Part shown: in pieces, positions 41,495 through 50,247 of the stretch
Position numbering within the stretch: position 1 is the stretch's first letter
Layout: every line of letters starts with the position of its first letter
Assembly (NCBI GenBank): GCA_965232405.1
Contig: OZ246966.1
Location: 3,596,001-3,660,000 of the forward strand
Reading direction: 5' to 3'
DNA: 64,000 bases
Source of the DNA: RCIO01 sp965232405
Lineage (GTDB): Bacteria; Pseudomonadota; Alphaproteobacteria; Rhizobiales; Rhizobiaceae
Made by a program: the position numbers and the translations under genes
The notes under the pieces: model-generated
What the model was told of the DNA's origin: nothing
Databases searched by the model: none
The model's input: only the letters and a program-made list of their open reading frames with translations

Positions 41495-41966
41495 GAAACT
41501 GGACACGATTGATATCGCGATTCTCGGCGCCCTGCAGAAGGATGGCCGAATCTCCAATGCGGCGCTTGCCGAAAGGGTCGGGCTTTCGCAGTCGGCCTGC
41601 TCGCGCCGGCTCGACAATCTGGAGCAGTCGGGCGTCATTTCCGGCTATCATGCGCGGCTGTCGAATACCGCACTTGGCCACGGCATGACGGCAATCGTTC
41701 ACATCTCGCTGTCGGGCCAGTTCGAAAAGTCGCTGTCGGAGTTCGAGGCGGCGATCAGACGCTGCCCGAACGTGCTGTCCTGTCACCTGATGTCGGGCGA
41801 ATACGACTACATTCTGCGCATCGCCGCGCGCGACCTCGCTGACTACGAGCGCATCCACAAGGAATGGCTGTCGGCCATGCCGCATGTAACCAAGATCAAT
41901 TCGTCCTTCGCGCTGCGGGAGGTGATAGACCGAACGGGGACGGGCATCGGGGCGGACATGGCGTGA
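41493..41966 (+). CDS. Lrp/AsnC-family transcriptional regulator of ald
   Basis: 157 aa from the ATG at 41493. N-terminal winged HTH (LDTIDIAILGALQKDGRISN, LAERVGLSQSACSRRLDNLEQSGVI), C-terminal RAM effector-binding domain (MTAIVHISLSGQ, VLSCHLMSGEYDYILRI). Octameric regulators of this type activate ald when alanine is plentiful. No good ribosome-binding site precedes the ATG, so translation may be weak; a start farther upstream is possible. The MFS gene overlaps its stop by 4 bases. Confidence 0.92.
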   Translation: MKLDTIDIAILGALQKDGRISNAALAERVGLSQSACSRRLDNLEQSGVISGYHARLSNTALGHGMTAIVHISLSGQFEKSLSEFEAAIRRCPNVLSCHLMSGEYDYILRIAARDLADYERIHKEWLSAMPHVTKINSSFALREVIDRTGTGIGADMA

Positions 41967-43129
41967 GCGCATTCAAGCTTGGTGCGGCCGGCCGCGTGAT
42001 GGCGGCCTTTTCATTGCATTCCACAACGGTGGGCACGCTGTTTGCCCGCCTGCCGGAAGTGCAGAACACGCTGGCGCTGTCGGAAGCGACATTCGGCATC
42101 GTGCTTCTCGGCATGCCTGTTGGCGTCTTGCTGGGCTCGATCCTGATCGGGCCACTGGTCGAGACCTGGGGTCCGAAGCGGCTGATCCTTTACGGAATGC
42201 CGGTAATCGCCGGCGTGCTCATCCTCGTCGGCATTTCGACCTCGGCCGCGATGCTGACGGCTGCGATGTTCGTATTCGGTTTTGCCTTCGCCACCAGCAA
42301 TGTTGCCATCAATGTCGAGGCCGACAGGGTAGAAGCGGCGGAGGGGCGCCGCATCATGAGCCGGTGCCACGGCTGGTGGGCGCTCGGATTTCTCGCAACC
42401 ACACTCGTTTCCGCCGGGTTGATCCGGATCGGCGTTTCACCGCTTGGGCAATTTGCCGGGCTGACCGTGCTGATGGCGCTGCTCGCGCCGGCGTTTCTGA
42501 TCGGACTGCCGGTCAGCAAGCCGCGCGCAACGGAAGCGGCAAGCCGCCGCTTTGCGCTGCCGGGCAAGGGAACCCTGCTGATCGGCGCGTTCGCGCTGGC
42601 GGCGATCTTGCTGGAAGGCACGACGCGAAGCTGGGCCGTCATCTATGTGCGCGACGAGTTTGGCGCGGCCGACTGGCTGGCAGCCTACGCGCTGCCGGCA
42701 ATAGTGGTGACGCAGACGGCGGGACGCTTTGCGGGCGATACGCTGGTGGAGCGATGGGGCGAAGTCGCGGTGGCGCGCGCGATGATGATCGTCCTGCTGG
42801 CGGGCACGGCGGTTATCGTCGTCGCACCGTGGATATCGCTGGTGCTGTTCGGCTTCGCGCTGATCGGGCTGGGCGTCAGCATCGCGCTGCCGCAATCCTT
42901 TTCCGCCGCCGCGAAGCTGACCGACAGACCGGCAGCCGAGAGCATGGCAGCGTTTTCGACCATCTCGGTGCTGATCGGCTTTGTCGGCCCGCCGCTCTTC
43001 GGCTTCGCGGCAGAATGGCTGGGACTGCGCATGGCGTTTGCGCTGTTTATCCCGCTGCCGCTGATCTCGATGGCCTTTGCCGGTTATCTGGCGGGCGACA
43101 GGAAGGCCGCTGAGGCCAAACCGGCCTAA
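41963..43129 (+). CDS. MFS transporter (YbjJ-like)
   Basis: 388 aa if the GTG at 41963, overlapping the Lrp gene's stop (GTGA), is used; ATG at 41999 (MAAFSLHSTTVGTLF) is an alternative. Twelve hydrophobic helices. The signature ETWGPKRLILYGM follows helix 2; EGTTRSWAVIYVRDEFGA begins the C-terminal half. Related to small-sugar or export permeases of the FucP/YbjJ branch. Translational coupling to the Lrp regulator suggests amino-acid or alanine-related transport, unproven. Confidence 0.85.
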   Translation: MSAFKLGAAGRVMAAFSLHSTTVGTLFARLPEVQNTLALSEATFGIVLLGMPVGVLLGSILIGPLVETWGPKRLILYGMPVIAGVLILVGISTSAAMLTAAMFVFGFAFATSNVAINVEADRVEAAEGRRIMSRCHGWWALGFLATTLVSAGLIRIGVSPLGQFAGLTVLMALLAPAFLIGLPVSKPRATEAASRRFALPGKGTLLIGAFALAAILLEGTTRSWAVIYVRDEFGAADWLAAYALPAIVVTQTAGRFAGDTLVERWGEVAVARAMMIVLLAGTAVIVVAPWISLVLFGFALIGLGVSIALPQSFSAAAKLTDRPAAESMAAFSTISVLIGFVGPPLFGFAAEWLGLRMAFALFIPLPLISMAFAGYLAGDRKAAEAKPA

Positions 43130-44448
43130 TCCTTCGGCAGATCGCCGTCCGCCGGCCGCGCCGCGATACCACCCTTCATGATGATCTCGCGATGCGGGTA
43201 GGGGATGTTGATGCCGTTTTCCTCGAACGTGTCCCACAGCGCCAGTAGCACCTTGCCGCGCACATTGGTCAGGCCCTGCTGCGGATCGTGAATCCAGAAG
43301 CGCAGAACGAAATCGAGCGATGAATCGCCGAACGCCGTCAACCAGCAGACCGGGCGGCGCTCGGCATTGACGCGCGAAACGGTCATCGCCGCCTCGATGG
43401 CGAGTTCGGTGACCTTGTGCGGGTTGGCATCGTAGGACACACCGAACGGCACATCGAGCCGCACGAGGTCGTCGCTGAACGACCAGTTGATGACCTGCTG
43501 GGTGATGAGGTCCTCGTTCGGGATCAGGTATTCGCGCCCGTCGCGCGTCACCACCGAGACGAAACGCGCCCTGAGTTCGCGTATCCAGCCGAAGGTTTCA
43601 CCGAGCGAGATCGTGTCGCCGGGCTTGATCGACTTGTCCATGAGGATGATGACGCCGGAGACGAAGTTGGACACCACCTTTTGCAGGCCAAAGCCGAGGC
43701 CGACGCCGACCGCGCCGGAGAACACGGTGAAGGCGGTGAGGTCGACCCCGACGCTGGTGAGCGCAATGACGCCGGCAAGAAGCACAAGGCCGAACTTGGC
43801 GAACTTGCCGATGAGAACCCGGATAGACGGCGTCAGCTCGCTGGAGCGCTGAACCCGCTCGTCGACGAAATTGCCGACGGTCGTTGCGACCCAGATCGCG
43901 ACCGTGAGCAGCAGGGCGGCCTTTAGCACGGTGAGCGTGGATATCCTGACTTCGCCAAGCGGTAGCGCAAGACCGTCAAGGAAGATCGCAACGCGGTCCT
44001 CTATGCCGAGGATGACGAGGGCGGCGTAAATCCAGACCAGCCAGGCGACGCTGCGCGCCACCAGCCGGTTGCGGATGATGCGTGACAGGATGGCGACCAC
44101 GACCCAGGTGCCCGCCAGCCAGAGCGCGATGCCCAGCACCCAGCTGCGGCTCGGCCATGTGACGCTGCGCATGATGGTGATGGTGGCGATCAGCAGGATG
44201 GCAAAGATGATCCAGTCGGTTCGGCGCATGGTGGCGGCGACCAGACGCAGGAGGCCGGGGTGCCCCTTGATCGAGCGTGCGCGGTTTTCAAGCCGGGGTT
44301 CGAGCTGTTTGGCGAGGAACCGCGCGGCGGCGAACAGCGCGCCGATGATGACAAGCTGGTAGAGAAACCAGGGTTCGGAGGCGTAGCTCAGCGTGCGCTG
44401 CGCAAGCGCGGAGACAAAGCCGGACAACTGGTCGAGATATGCGTCCAT
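43126..44448 (-). CDS. MscS-family mechanosensitive channel
   Basis: 440 aa from the ATG at 44446-44448. Several N-terminal helices (VIIGALFAAARFLA, IIFAILLIATITIMRS, ILGIALWLAGTWVVVAIL) precede the conserved MscS core: LTAFTVFSGAVGVGLGFGLQKVVSN (pore-lining TM3), NFVSGVIILMDKSIKPGD and the beta domain (GWIRELRARFVSVVTRDGREYLIPNEDLI). Larger than E. coli MscS (286 aa) because of extra membrane helices. It opens on hypo-osmotic shock. The stops of this gene and the MFS gene overlap. Confidence 0.92.
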   Translation of the reverse strand: MDAYLDQLSGFVSALAQRTLSYASEPWFLYQLVIIGALFAAARFLAKQLEPRLENRARSIKGHPGLLRLVAATMRRTDWIIFAILLIATITIMRSVTWPSRSWVLGIALWLAGTWVVVAILSRIIRNRLVARSVAWLVWIYAALVILGIEDRVAIFLDGLALPLGEVRISTLTVLKAALLLTVAIWVATTVGNFVDERVQRSSELTPSIRVLIGKFAKFGLVLLAGVIALTSVGVDLTAFTVFSGAVGVGLGFGLQKVVSNFVSGVIILMDKSIKPGDTISLGETFGWIRELRARFVSVVTRDGREYLIPNEDLITQQVINWSFSDDLVRLDVPFGVSYDANPHKVTELAIEAAMTVSRVNAERRPVCWLTAFGDSSLDFVLRFWIHDPQQGLTNVRGKVLLALWDTFEENGINIPYPHREIIMKGGIAARPADGDLPKD

Positions 44449-44623
44449 TCCTGCCTTGGCCAAGAGGGTCGGGGCATCCCGTGTGAGGCTGAATCTAGCG
44501 CGCACGGCGTTGGCCGGCAAACGGCGGGGGTGTGGGGTGATGCATCGGTCCCGCAGCAACCGCCTTGCTGCGCTGCACAAAAGTGCTTATCTCCGCTTTG
44601 TCAGCACCAAGGGGCCAGTTGTC

Positions 44624-45937
44624 ATGGACCGTACGGGGCACAAACATCGTCTGGTCGTCATCGGCGCCGGATTTGGCGGGTTGCAACTGGTCAATGCGCT
44701 GAAGGGCGCTGGCCTCGACATCACGCTCATCGACCGGCGCAACCATCATCTCTTCCAGCCTTTGCTCTATCAGGTCGCGACGACCTCGCTGGCGACGTCC
44801 GAGATCGCCTGGCCGGTTCGGCAGCTGCTTCGACGCCGCAAGGACGTGACGACACTGCTGGGCACAGTTGACGGCGTCGACCGGGATGGTCGCCGGGTGC
44901 TGCTGTCGGACGGCGATGCGGTGCCCTACGACACGCTGGTGATCGCCACCGGCGCGCGGCATGCCTATTTCGGTCATGACGAGTGGGAGCCAGATGCGCC
45001 GGGTCTGAAGACGATAGAAGACGCAACACGCATTCGCCGCCACATCCTTCTTGCCTTCGAGCGTGCCGAGCTGGAGCCGGACGCGAGCAAACGCGCAGCA
45101 TTTTTGACCTTTGTGGTGATCGGCGCCGGGCCGACCGGCGTCGAGCTTGCCGGCACCATCGCCGATCTGGCGCGCGATACGCTGAAAGGCGAATTCCGTC
45201 GCATCGACCCCGGCGCGGCGCGGGTGGTGCTGGTCGAGGCCGGGCCGCGCGTGCTTGCCAATTTCCGCGACGAACTCTCCGACTATGCTTGCCGGGCGCT
45301 GGAAAAACTCGGCGTCGAGGTAAGGCTCGGCCAGCCGGTCACGGCGGTGGATGGCGAAGGCGTCACGATAGACGGCGAGCGACTGGCGGCACGCACGGTA
45401 ATCTGGGCGGCCGGTGTGGCGGCCTCTCCGGCAGCGGAATGGCTGGGCGTGCCCGCGGACAGGGCGGGGCGGGTGATGGTCGAGCCGGATCTGACCGCGC
45501 CCGGCAATCCCGACATCTTTGTCATCGGCGACACCGCCCATGTCGAGCGGCCCGAGGGCGGTCTGGTGCCGGGTGTCGCGCCTGCAGCAAAGCAGCAGGG
45601 CAAGCATGTCGCGCGCGTCATCCGCGCCCGGCTGGCTGGAAAGCCGGATCCGGGACCGTTCCGCTACAAGAGTGAGGGCGATCTGGCCACGATAGGAAAG
45701 CGCGCGGCGGTGGTCGATTTCGGTTGGCTCAAGCTGACTGGCTGGCCGGCATGGTGGCTGTGGGGGCTGGCCCACATCTATTTCCTGATCGGCCTGCGCT
45801 ATCGGCTCGCGGTCGCGCTGTCATGGTTGTGGATATACGCCACGGGCCAGCGCAGCGCGCGGCTGATCACACAGGGCAGGGCCGATCCCGCACCCGCCCG
45901 CCGCACTTCGAAACCGCGGAAGAAGGCGCGTCCCTGA
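44624..45937 (+). CDS. ndh: Type II NADH dehydrogenase
   Basis: 437 aa from the ATG at 44624. Two dinucleotide sites: VVIGAGFGGLQLV for FAD near residue 12 and VVIGAGPTGVELAG for NADH near residue 165; FVIGDTAHV for FAD near the end. YQVATTSLATSEIA is the conserved quinone/FAD-side motif of NDH-2. The C-terminal amphipathic part (WLWGLAHIYFLIGLRYRLAVAL) attaches it to the membrane. It passes electrons from NADH to quinone without pumping protons. Confidence 0.93.
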   Translation: MDRTGHKHRLVVIGAGFGGLQLVNALKGAGLDITLIDRRNHHLFQPLLYQVATTSLATSEIAWPVRQLLRRRKDVTTLLGTVDGVDRDGRRVLLSDGDAVPYDTLVIATGARHAYFGHDEWEPDAPGLKTIEDATRIRRHILLAFERAELEPDASKRAAFLTFVVIGAGPTGVELAGTIADLARDTLKGEFRRIDPGAARVVLVEAGPRVLANFRDELSDYACRALEKLGVEVRLGQPVTAVDGEGVTIDGERLAARTVIWAAGVAASPAAEWLGVPADRAGRVMVEPDLTAPGNPDIFVIGDTAHVERPEGGLVPGVAPAAKQQGKHVARVIRARLAGKPDPGPFRYKSEGDLATIGKRAAVVDFGWLKLTGWPAWWLWGLAHIYFLIGLRYRLAVALSWLWIYATGQRSARLITQGRADPAPARRTSKPRKKARP

Positions 45938-46070
45938 CTGCCGGTCATCTGCGGCCTCGCGCACCGCGCCTGTCATGAAGTTGTGTTTTGAATCTGCTGG
46001 ACTCGGATCGAAAGCGGAGCGAGAGTTTCTGACTTCGCAGCCGGCTTATTACTCAACGCAGGAGGCTATC

Positions 46071-48047
46071 ATGACCATAAATCTTCGTTCCGTTTCCCGA
46101 CGCTCGTTTCTGGGAGGTGCCGCCGCGCTCGGCGGACTGGTTGTGATGCATCCCTTCGCGGCGCGTGCGCAGGCCAATCAGGCGCATCTGCGCATCATGG
46201 AAACGACCGATATTCACGTCGCCGTGCTGCCTTACGACTACTACGCCGACCGGCCCAACGACACGATGGGCCTTGCCCGCACCGCATCGCTCATCGACGG
46301 CTTCCGCGCCGAGGCAACCAACACCATGCTGGTCGACAATGGCGACTACCTTCAGGGCAACCCGATGGGCGACTGGATCGCCTATGAGCGGGGCATGAAG
46401 GCCGGCGACATGCACCCGGTGATCAACGCGATGAACGTGCTTGGTTACGATTGCGGCACGCTCGGCAATCACGAATTCAACTATGGCCTGTCGTTCATGG
46501 ACAAGGTGAATGCGGGCGCAAACTACCCGATCGTCTGTGCCAATCTGGTGAACGGCACCGAGCTTGCCGCCAATCCGCGCGACGACAAGCTTTATGCCAA
46601 GCCCTATGTGATCGTGAACAAGACCGTTACCGATGGCTCGGGCGCCGAACACACGGTGCGCGTCGGCTTCATCGGTTTCGTTCCGCCGCAGATCATGGTG
46701 TGGGATTCGCGCCATCTGGTTGGCAATGTAACGACCCGCGACATCGTGGAGACGGCGGCTGCATGGGTGCCGCAGATGAAGGAAGAGGGCGCCGACATCG
46801 TGATCGCGCTTTCGCATTCCGGCATCGACAACAAGAAGTCCGAGATGATGGAGAACGCCTCGTTCTTCCTGGCAGGCGTTGAAGGCATCGACGCTGTCTT
46901 CACCGGCCACCAGCATCTCGTCTTCCCCGGCGCGTTCGACGGGCTTGAAGGCGTGGACAACGAAAAGGGAACCATTCAGGGCAAGCCGGCGGTTCAGGGC
47001 GGCTTCTGGGGTTCGCATATGGGCCTGATCGACCTGATGCTGGAGCGCGACGGCAACAGCTGGAAGGTGATCGACTCCACTTCCGAGGCGCGGCCGATCT
47101 ACACCCGCGACGAAAACCGCAAGGTTTCGCCGACGGTGGAAAATCTGGCTGCAGTCGAAGCAGCGGTGACGGAGGATCACCAGAGCACGCTGACCTATGT
47201 CCGCACCCCGGTCGGCAAGACGTCGGCGCCGCTTTATTCATATTTCGCACTGGTCGCCGACGACCCGTCGGTGCAGATCGTCAGCCAGGCGCAGATCTGG
47301 TACGTCAAGGATCTGCTGAAGGATGGCGAATATGGCGCGCTGCCGGTGCTGTCCGCCGCAGCACCCTTCAAGGCTGGCGGCCGCGGAGGACCGGAATATT
47401 ACACCGACGTTCCGGCGGGCGACGTGGCGATCAAGAATGTCGCCGACCTCTACCTATACCCGAACACGGTTCGTGCGGTGGCGGTCGACGGCGCAACAGT
47501 AAAGGAATGGCTGGAAATGTCGGCCGGCATCTTCAATCAGGTCGAGCCGGGCAAGGCGGACCAGCCTCTGCTCAACCCCGATTTCCCGTCATACAATTTC
47601 GACGTGATCGACGGCGTGACCTACAAGATCGATCTGTCGAAGCCGGCAAAATACACGCCCAAGGGCGAGGTGCAGAACGCGGATTCCAGCCGCATCGTCG
47701 ACCTGATGTACGACGGCAAGCCGATCGATCCGAACCAGAAGTTCATTGTGGCCACCAACAACTACCGCGCCGGTGGCGGCGGCAACTTCCCCGGTATCAA
47801 CAACGACGTGGTGGTGCTGTCGGCCCCCGACACCAACCGCGATGTGATTGTGCGCTACATTGTCGATCAGGGCACCATCAACCCGTCCGCCGACGCCAAC
47901 TGGAACTTTGCCCCCGTCGAGGGCGCCACGGTGCTGTTCGACACCGGCCCCAAGGCGAAGGAATTCCTGGCAGACGTGAAGGGCGTGAAGATCGAGGCGG
48001 CGGGCGAAGGCGATGACGGCTTCGCGCGCTACCGCATCACGCTCTAG
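46071..48047 (+). CDS. cpdB: 2',3'-cyclic-nucleotide 2'-phosphodiesterase / 3'-nucleotidase, Tat-exported
   Basis: 658 aa from the ATG at 46071, with AGGAGG 7 bases before it. The N-terminus is a Tat signal (SRRSFLGGAAALGG). Metallophosphatase motifs: ETTDIHVA (D-x-H), NGDYLQGNPM, GNHEFNYG, HSGID, and GHQH. The C-terminal 5'-nucleotidase domain holds ATNNYRAGGGGNFPG. Periplasmic hydrolysis of 2',3'-cyclic NMPs to nucleosides and phosphate supplies nucleoside and Pi. Own transcription unit, 133 bases after ndh. Confidence 0.94.
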   Translation: MTINLRSVSRRSFLGGAAALGGLVVMHPFAARAQANQAHLRIMETTDIHVAVLPYDYYADRPNDTMGLARTASLIDGFRAEATNTMLVDNGDYLQGNPMGDWIAYERGMKAGDMHPVINAMNVLGYDCGTLGNHEFNYGLSFMDKVNAGANYPIVCANLVNGTELAANPRDDKLYAKPYVIVNKTVTDGSGAEHTVRVGFIGFVPPQIMVWDSRHLVGNVTTRDIVETAAAWVPQMKEEGADIVIALSHSGIDNKKSEMMENASFFLAGVEGIDAVFTGHQHLVFPGAFDGLEGVDNEKGTIQGKPAVQGGFWGSHMGLIDLMLERDGNSWKVIDSTSEARPIYTRDENRKVSPTVENLAAVEAAVTEDHQSTLTYVRTPVGKTSAPLYSYFALVADDPSVQIVSQAQIWYVKDLLKDGEYGALPVLSAAAPFKAGGRGGPEYYTDVPAGDVAIKNVADLYLYPNTVRAVAVDGATVKEWLEMSAGIFNQVEPGKADQPLLNPDFPSYNFDVIDGVTYKIDLSKPAKYTPKGEVQNADSSRIVDLMYDGKPIDPNQKFIVATNNYRAGGGGNFPGINNDVVVLSAPDTNRDVIVRYIVDQGTINPSADANWNFAPVEGATVLFDTGPKAKEFLADVKGVKIEAAGEGDDGFARYRITL

Positions 48048-48056
48048 GCGTGATGA

Positions 48057-48086
48057 GCCCTTCTCTCCGTCAAAGGGGAGAAGGGC
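48057..48086. terminator. Bidirectional hairpin between cpdB and the CFA synthase gene
   Basis: GCCCTTCTC (48057-48065) and GAGAAGGGC (48078-48086) form a 9-bp perfect stem between two convergent genes, 9 bases after the cpdB stop and 6 before the end of the opposing gene. Without a T run it is probably a shared transcript end. Confidence 0.5.
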
Positions 48087-48092
48087 ACCATC

Positions 48093-49331
48093 TCAGGCTT
48101 TGTAGACCACCTGCCGGACGTCGATATATTCGGCGCGGAACCCTGCCTCGCAATAATGCAGGTAAAACTCCCACAGCCGGCGGAACCGCTCATCGAAGCC
48201 CATATGGACGATCCGGTCCCAGGAGCCCTGGAAGCGTTCACGCCACTCGGCAAGCGTGCGTGCATAGTCCTGCGGGAAGACGCGTTCGCGCAGGAACGCC
48301 AGGCCCTGGTCGGTGCCGAGTGAGCGCAGGATCTGCGGCGTCGGCAGCATGCCGCCCGGAAACACATAGCGCTGGATGAAGTCGACGCGCGAGCGGTAGC
48401 GCTCGAAAGCGCTCTCGTTGATGGTGATGATCTGGAGCCCCGCCGTGCCGCCGGGCTTCAGGCATTCCTTCATCTTGCCGAAGAAGACGGGCCAGTATTT
48501 TTCGCCGACCGCCTCGAACATCTCGATCGAGGCGATGCGATCATATTTGCCGGTCTCATCGCGATAGTCCTGGAACTTGATCTCGACCTTGTCAGAGAGG
48601 CCGGCCTTCTGGATGCGTTCTTTCGCGAAGTCATGCTGCTCGCGGCTGATGGTGAGTCCGGTCACCTTGCAGCCGATCTCGCGCGCCGCAAATTCGGCGA
48701 AACCGCCCCAGCCGCAGCCGATTTCAAGCACGTGGTCGCCGGCCACTATTCCGGTGTCGCGCGCCAGCGCGCGGTACTTCTCTGCCTGCGCACCCTGCAG
48801 ATCGTTGGCGCCGGTGGAATAGAGCGCGGAGGAATAGGTCATCGAAGGGTCGAGCCATTCCTTGTAGAAGGCGTTGCCCAGATCATAGTGGGCCGAGATG
48901 TTCTTGCGCGCACGGCCTCTCGTGTTGTCGTTCAGCCAGTGGCGGATGCGCTGGATCACCGCAAGCAGCTTGTTGCTGCCACCGGCAATCGCTTCGCCGG
49001 CTTCCTCGTTGACGACAAAGAGTTCCAGAAAGCGCGTTACATCGGGGCTTTCCCAGTCGCCATCGATGAAGGATTCCGCCACGCCGATGGTGGCGCCGGA
49101 GAAGGCGCGGCCGGGCAGCTTCCAGTTTTTCAGGATCAGCTCAGCATCCGGGCCCGGCGCATTGCCGCCGACCTTGAAGCGTCGGCCATCGGGCAGGGTG
49201 AGGGTCAACGAACCCTTGGGCAGGCCGGTGAGCAGCTTGAGCGTCAGCCTCGCCTTGGCAGGGATGCCGCGCGTCAATTCTGCGTAATTGTCAGCCGTGA
49301 GCTGGATCGGGGCGATATCTGTCGTGCCCAT
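48093..49331 (-). CDS. cfa: Cyclopropane-fatty-acyl-phospholipid synthase family methyltransferase
   Basis: 412 aa. SAM-binding motif VLEIGCGWGGFAEFAA at about residue 195, followed by LTISREQHDFAKERIQKAGL; the family Cys/Glu environment (MFEAVGEKYWPVFFGK) and YVFPGGMLPT are present, as is the N-terminal lipid-binding half with GDWESPDVTRFLELFV. It transfers a methylene or methyl group to unsaturated acyl chains of membrane lipids. It is the last gene of the phrB operon. Whether it makes cyclopropane, methylated or furan-type chains is open. Confidence 0.92.
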   Translation of the reverse strand: MGTTDIAPIQLTADNYAELTRGIPAKARLTLKLLTGLPKGSLTLTLPDGRRFKVGGNAPGPDAELILKNWKLPGRAFSGATIGVAESFIDGDWESPDVTRFLELFVVNEEAGEAIAGGSNKLLAVIQRIRHWLNDNTRGRARKNISAHYDLGNAFYKEWLDPSMTYSSALYSTGANDLQGAQAEKYRALARDTGIVAGDHVLEIGCGWGGFAEFAAREIGCKVTGLTISREQHDFAKERIQKAGLSDKVEIKFQDYRDETGKYDRIASIEMFEAVGEKYWPVFFGKMKECLKPGGTAGLQIITINESAFERYRSRVDFIQRYVFPGGMLPTPQILRSLGTDQGLAFLRERVFPQDYARTLAEWRERFQGSWDRIVHMGFDERFRRLWEFYLHYCEAGFRAEYIDVRQVVYKA

Positions 49332-49394
49332 CGCTGCCGCCTTCCTTGCGCCGCACCCTTGCGCAGCGCGCCTCCCTCGCGCCTCATGGCGCTC

Positions 49395-50243
49395 TCATTC
49401 CCCCGGAGTGAGGCTTTCGCCTCCATCCCTGAAGCTGACCGGGTGAGGGGCTGGCGGTGATCTGTGGAACCGGGCGCCCTTAAGCCAGAGTTTCAGGGCT
49501 TCCCAGTGGATTCCCGCCATGATTTTCCACGTCATGAACGGAATGCGCAAGAGGCATGACGCAAGAGCATGCGTGGTCGGCTGCGTGGCCTGTCCTGCAA
49601 AGGTTGCCGACAGCAGCGGTTCGCCGTCTTCCGTCTCATGGATTCTGAGCCTCACCGCCTTGCCGGGCGGCAGGATGCGGAAGTGGTAGCGCGCGCCCAT
49701 GCCGATGAATGGCGAGACATGAAACAGCTTGGCGCGGGTCTGACGAACGCCGGCTTCGGTGAGATCGCCGGGTTCGATGGGCGCGACATAGGTGTGGCGC
49801 TCGCCGAATGTGTTGCGCACGGCATAGATCAGCGCGATCAACGCGCCGTCATCGTCATAGGCGAAGTAAACCGAGAGCGGGTTGAATACGTAGCCGAAGA
49901 TGCGCGGGTAGCTGAGAAGCAGGATACGCGCGGCAGGCTTTTCAATCCCCGCGTCCCGGAGAAGACGGTCGGCAAATTCGCGCAGCGTCTCGCCCTCGCG
50001 CTCCGTCTGGTCGGTCTCGCGCAGCGAAACGAGGTTGCGCTTGTTGACCGAAAGCAGCGGCGAGAGACGGTCGACCTCGTCCAGCCGGTCGATGTCGACC
50101 AGCAGCGAAAACACCGTGTAGTTGAAGCGGTGACCGAAGGGCTTGAGCCGCTGGTGCATGACCTCGCCGGGATAAAGCATAGCGGGTGCGCCGGGCGGCG
50201 GCCCGTTTTCGCTCATCGTGGTGATGCGGTCGGGAAGGGACAT
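49395..50243 (-). CDS. DUF1365 family protein
   Basis: 282 aa from the ATG at 50241-50243 (MSLPDRITTMSENG). DUF1365 features: YPGEVMHQRLKPFGHRFNYTVFSLLVDIDRLDE, a repeated LLSYPRIFGYVFNPLSVYFAYD and HVSPFIGMGARYHFRILPP. The fold is lipocalin/START-like in character and the family is always found beside COG2907 oxidoreductases and CFA-type synthases, so it probably handles a lipid intermediate. Start overlaps nothing; 4 bases separate it from the oxidoreductase stop. Confidence 0.88.
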   Translation of the reverse strand: MSLPDRITTMSENGPPPGAPAMLYPGEVMHQRLKPFGHRFNYTVFSLLVDIDRLDEVDRLSPLLSVNKRNLVSLRETDQTEREGETLREFADRLLRDAGIEKPAARILLLSYPRIFGYVFNPLSVYFAYDDDGALIALIYAVRNTFGERHTYVAPIEPGDLTEAGVRQTRAKLFHVSPFIGMGARYHFRILPPGKAVRLRIHETEDGEPLLSATFAGQATQPTTHALASCLLRIPFMTWKIMAGIHWEALKLWLKGARFHRSPPAPHPVSFRDGGESLTPGE

Positions 50244-50247
50244 CGCT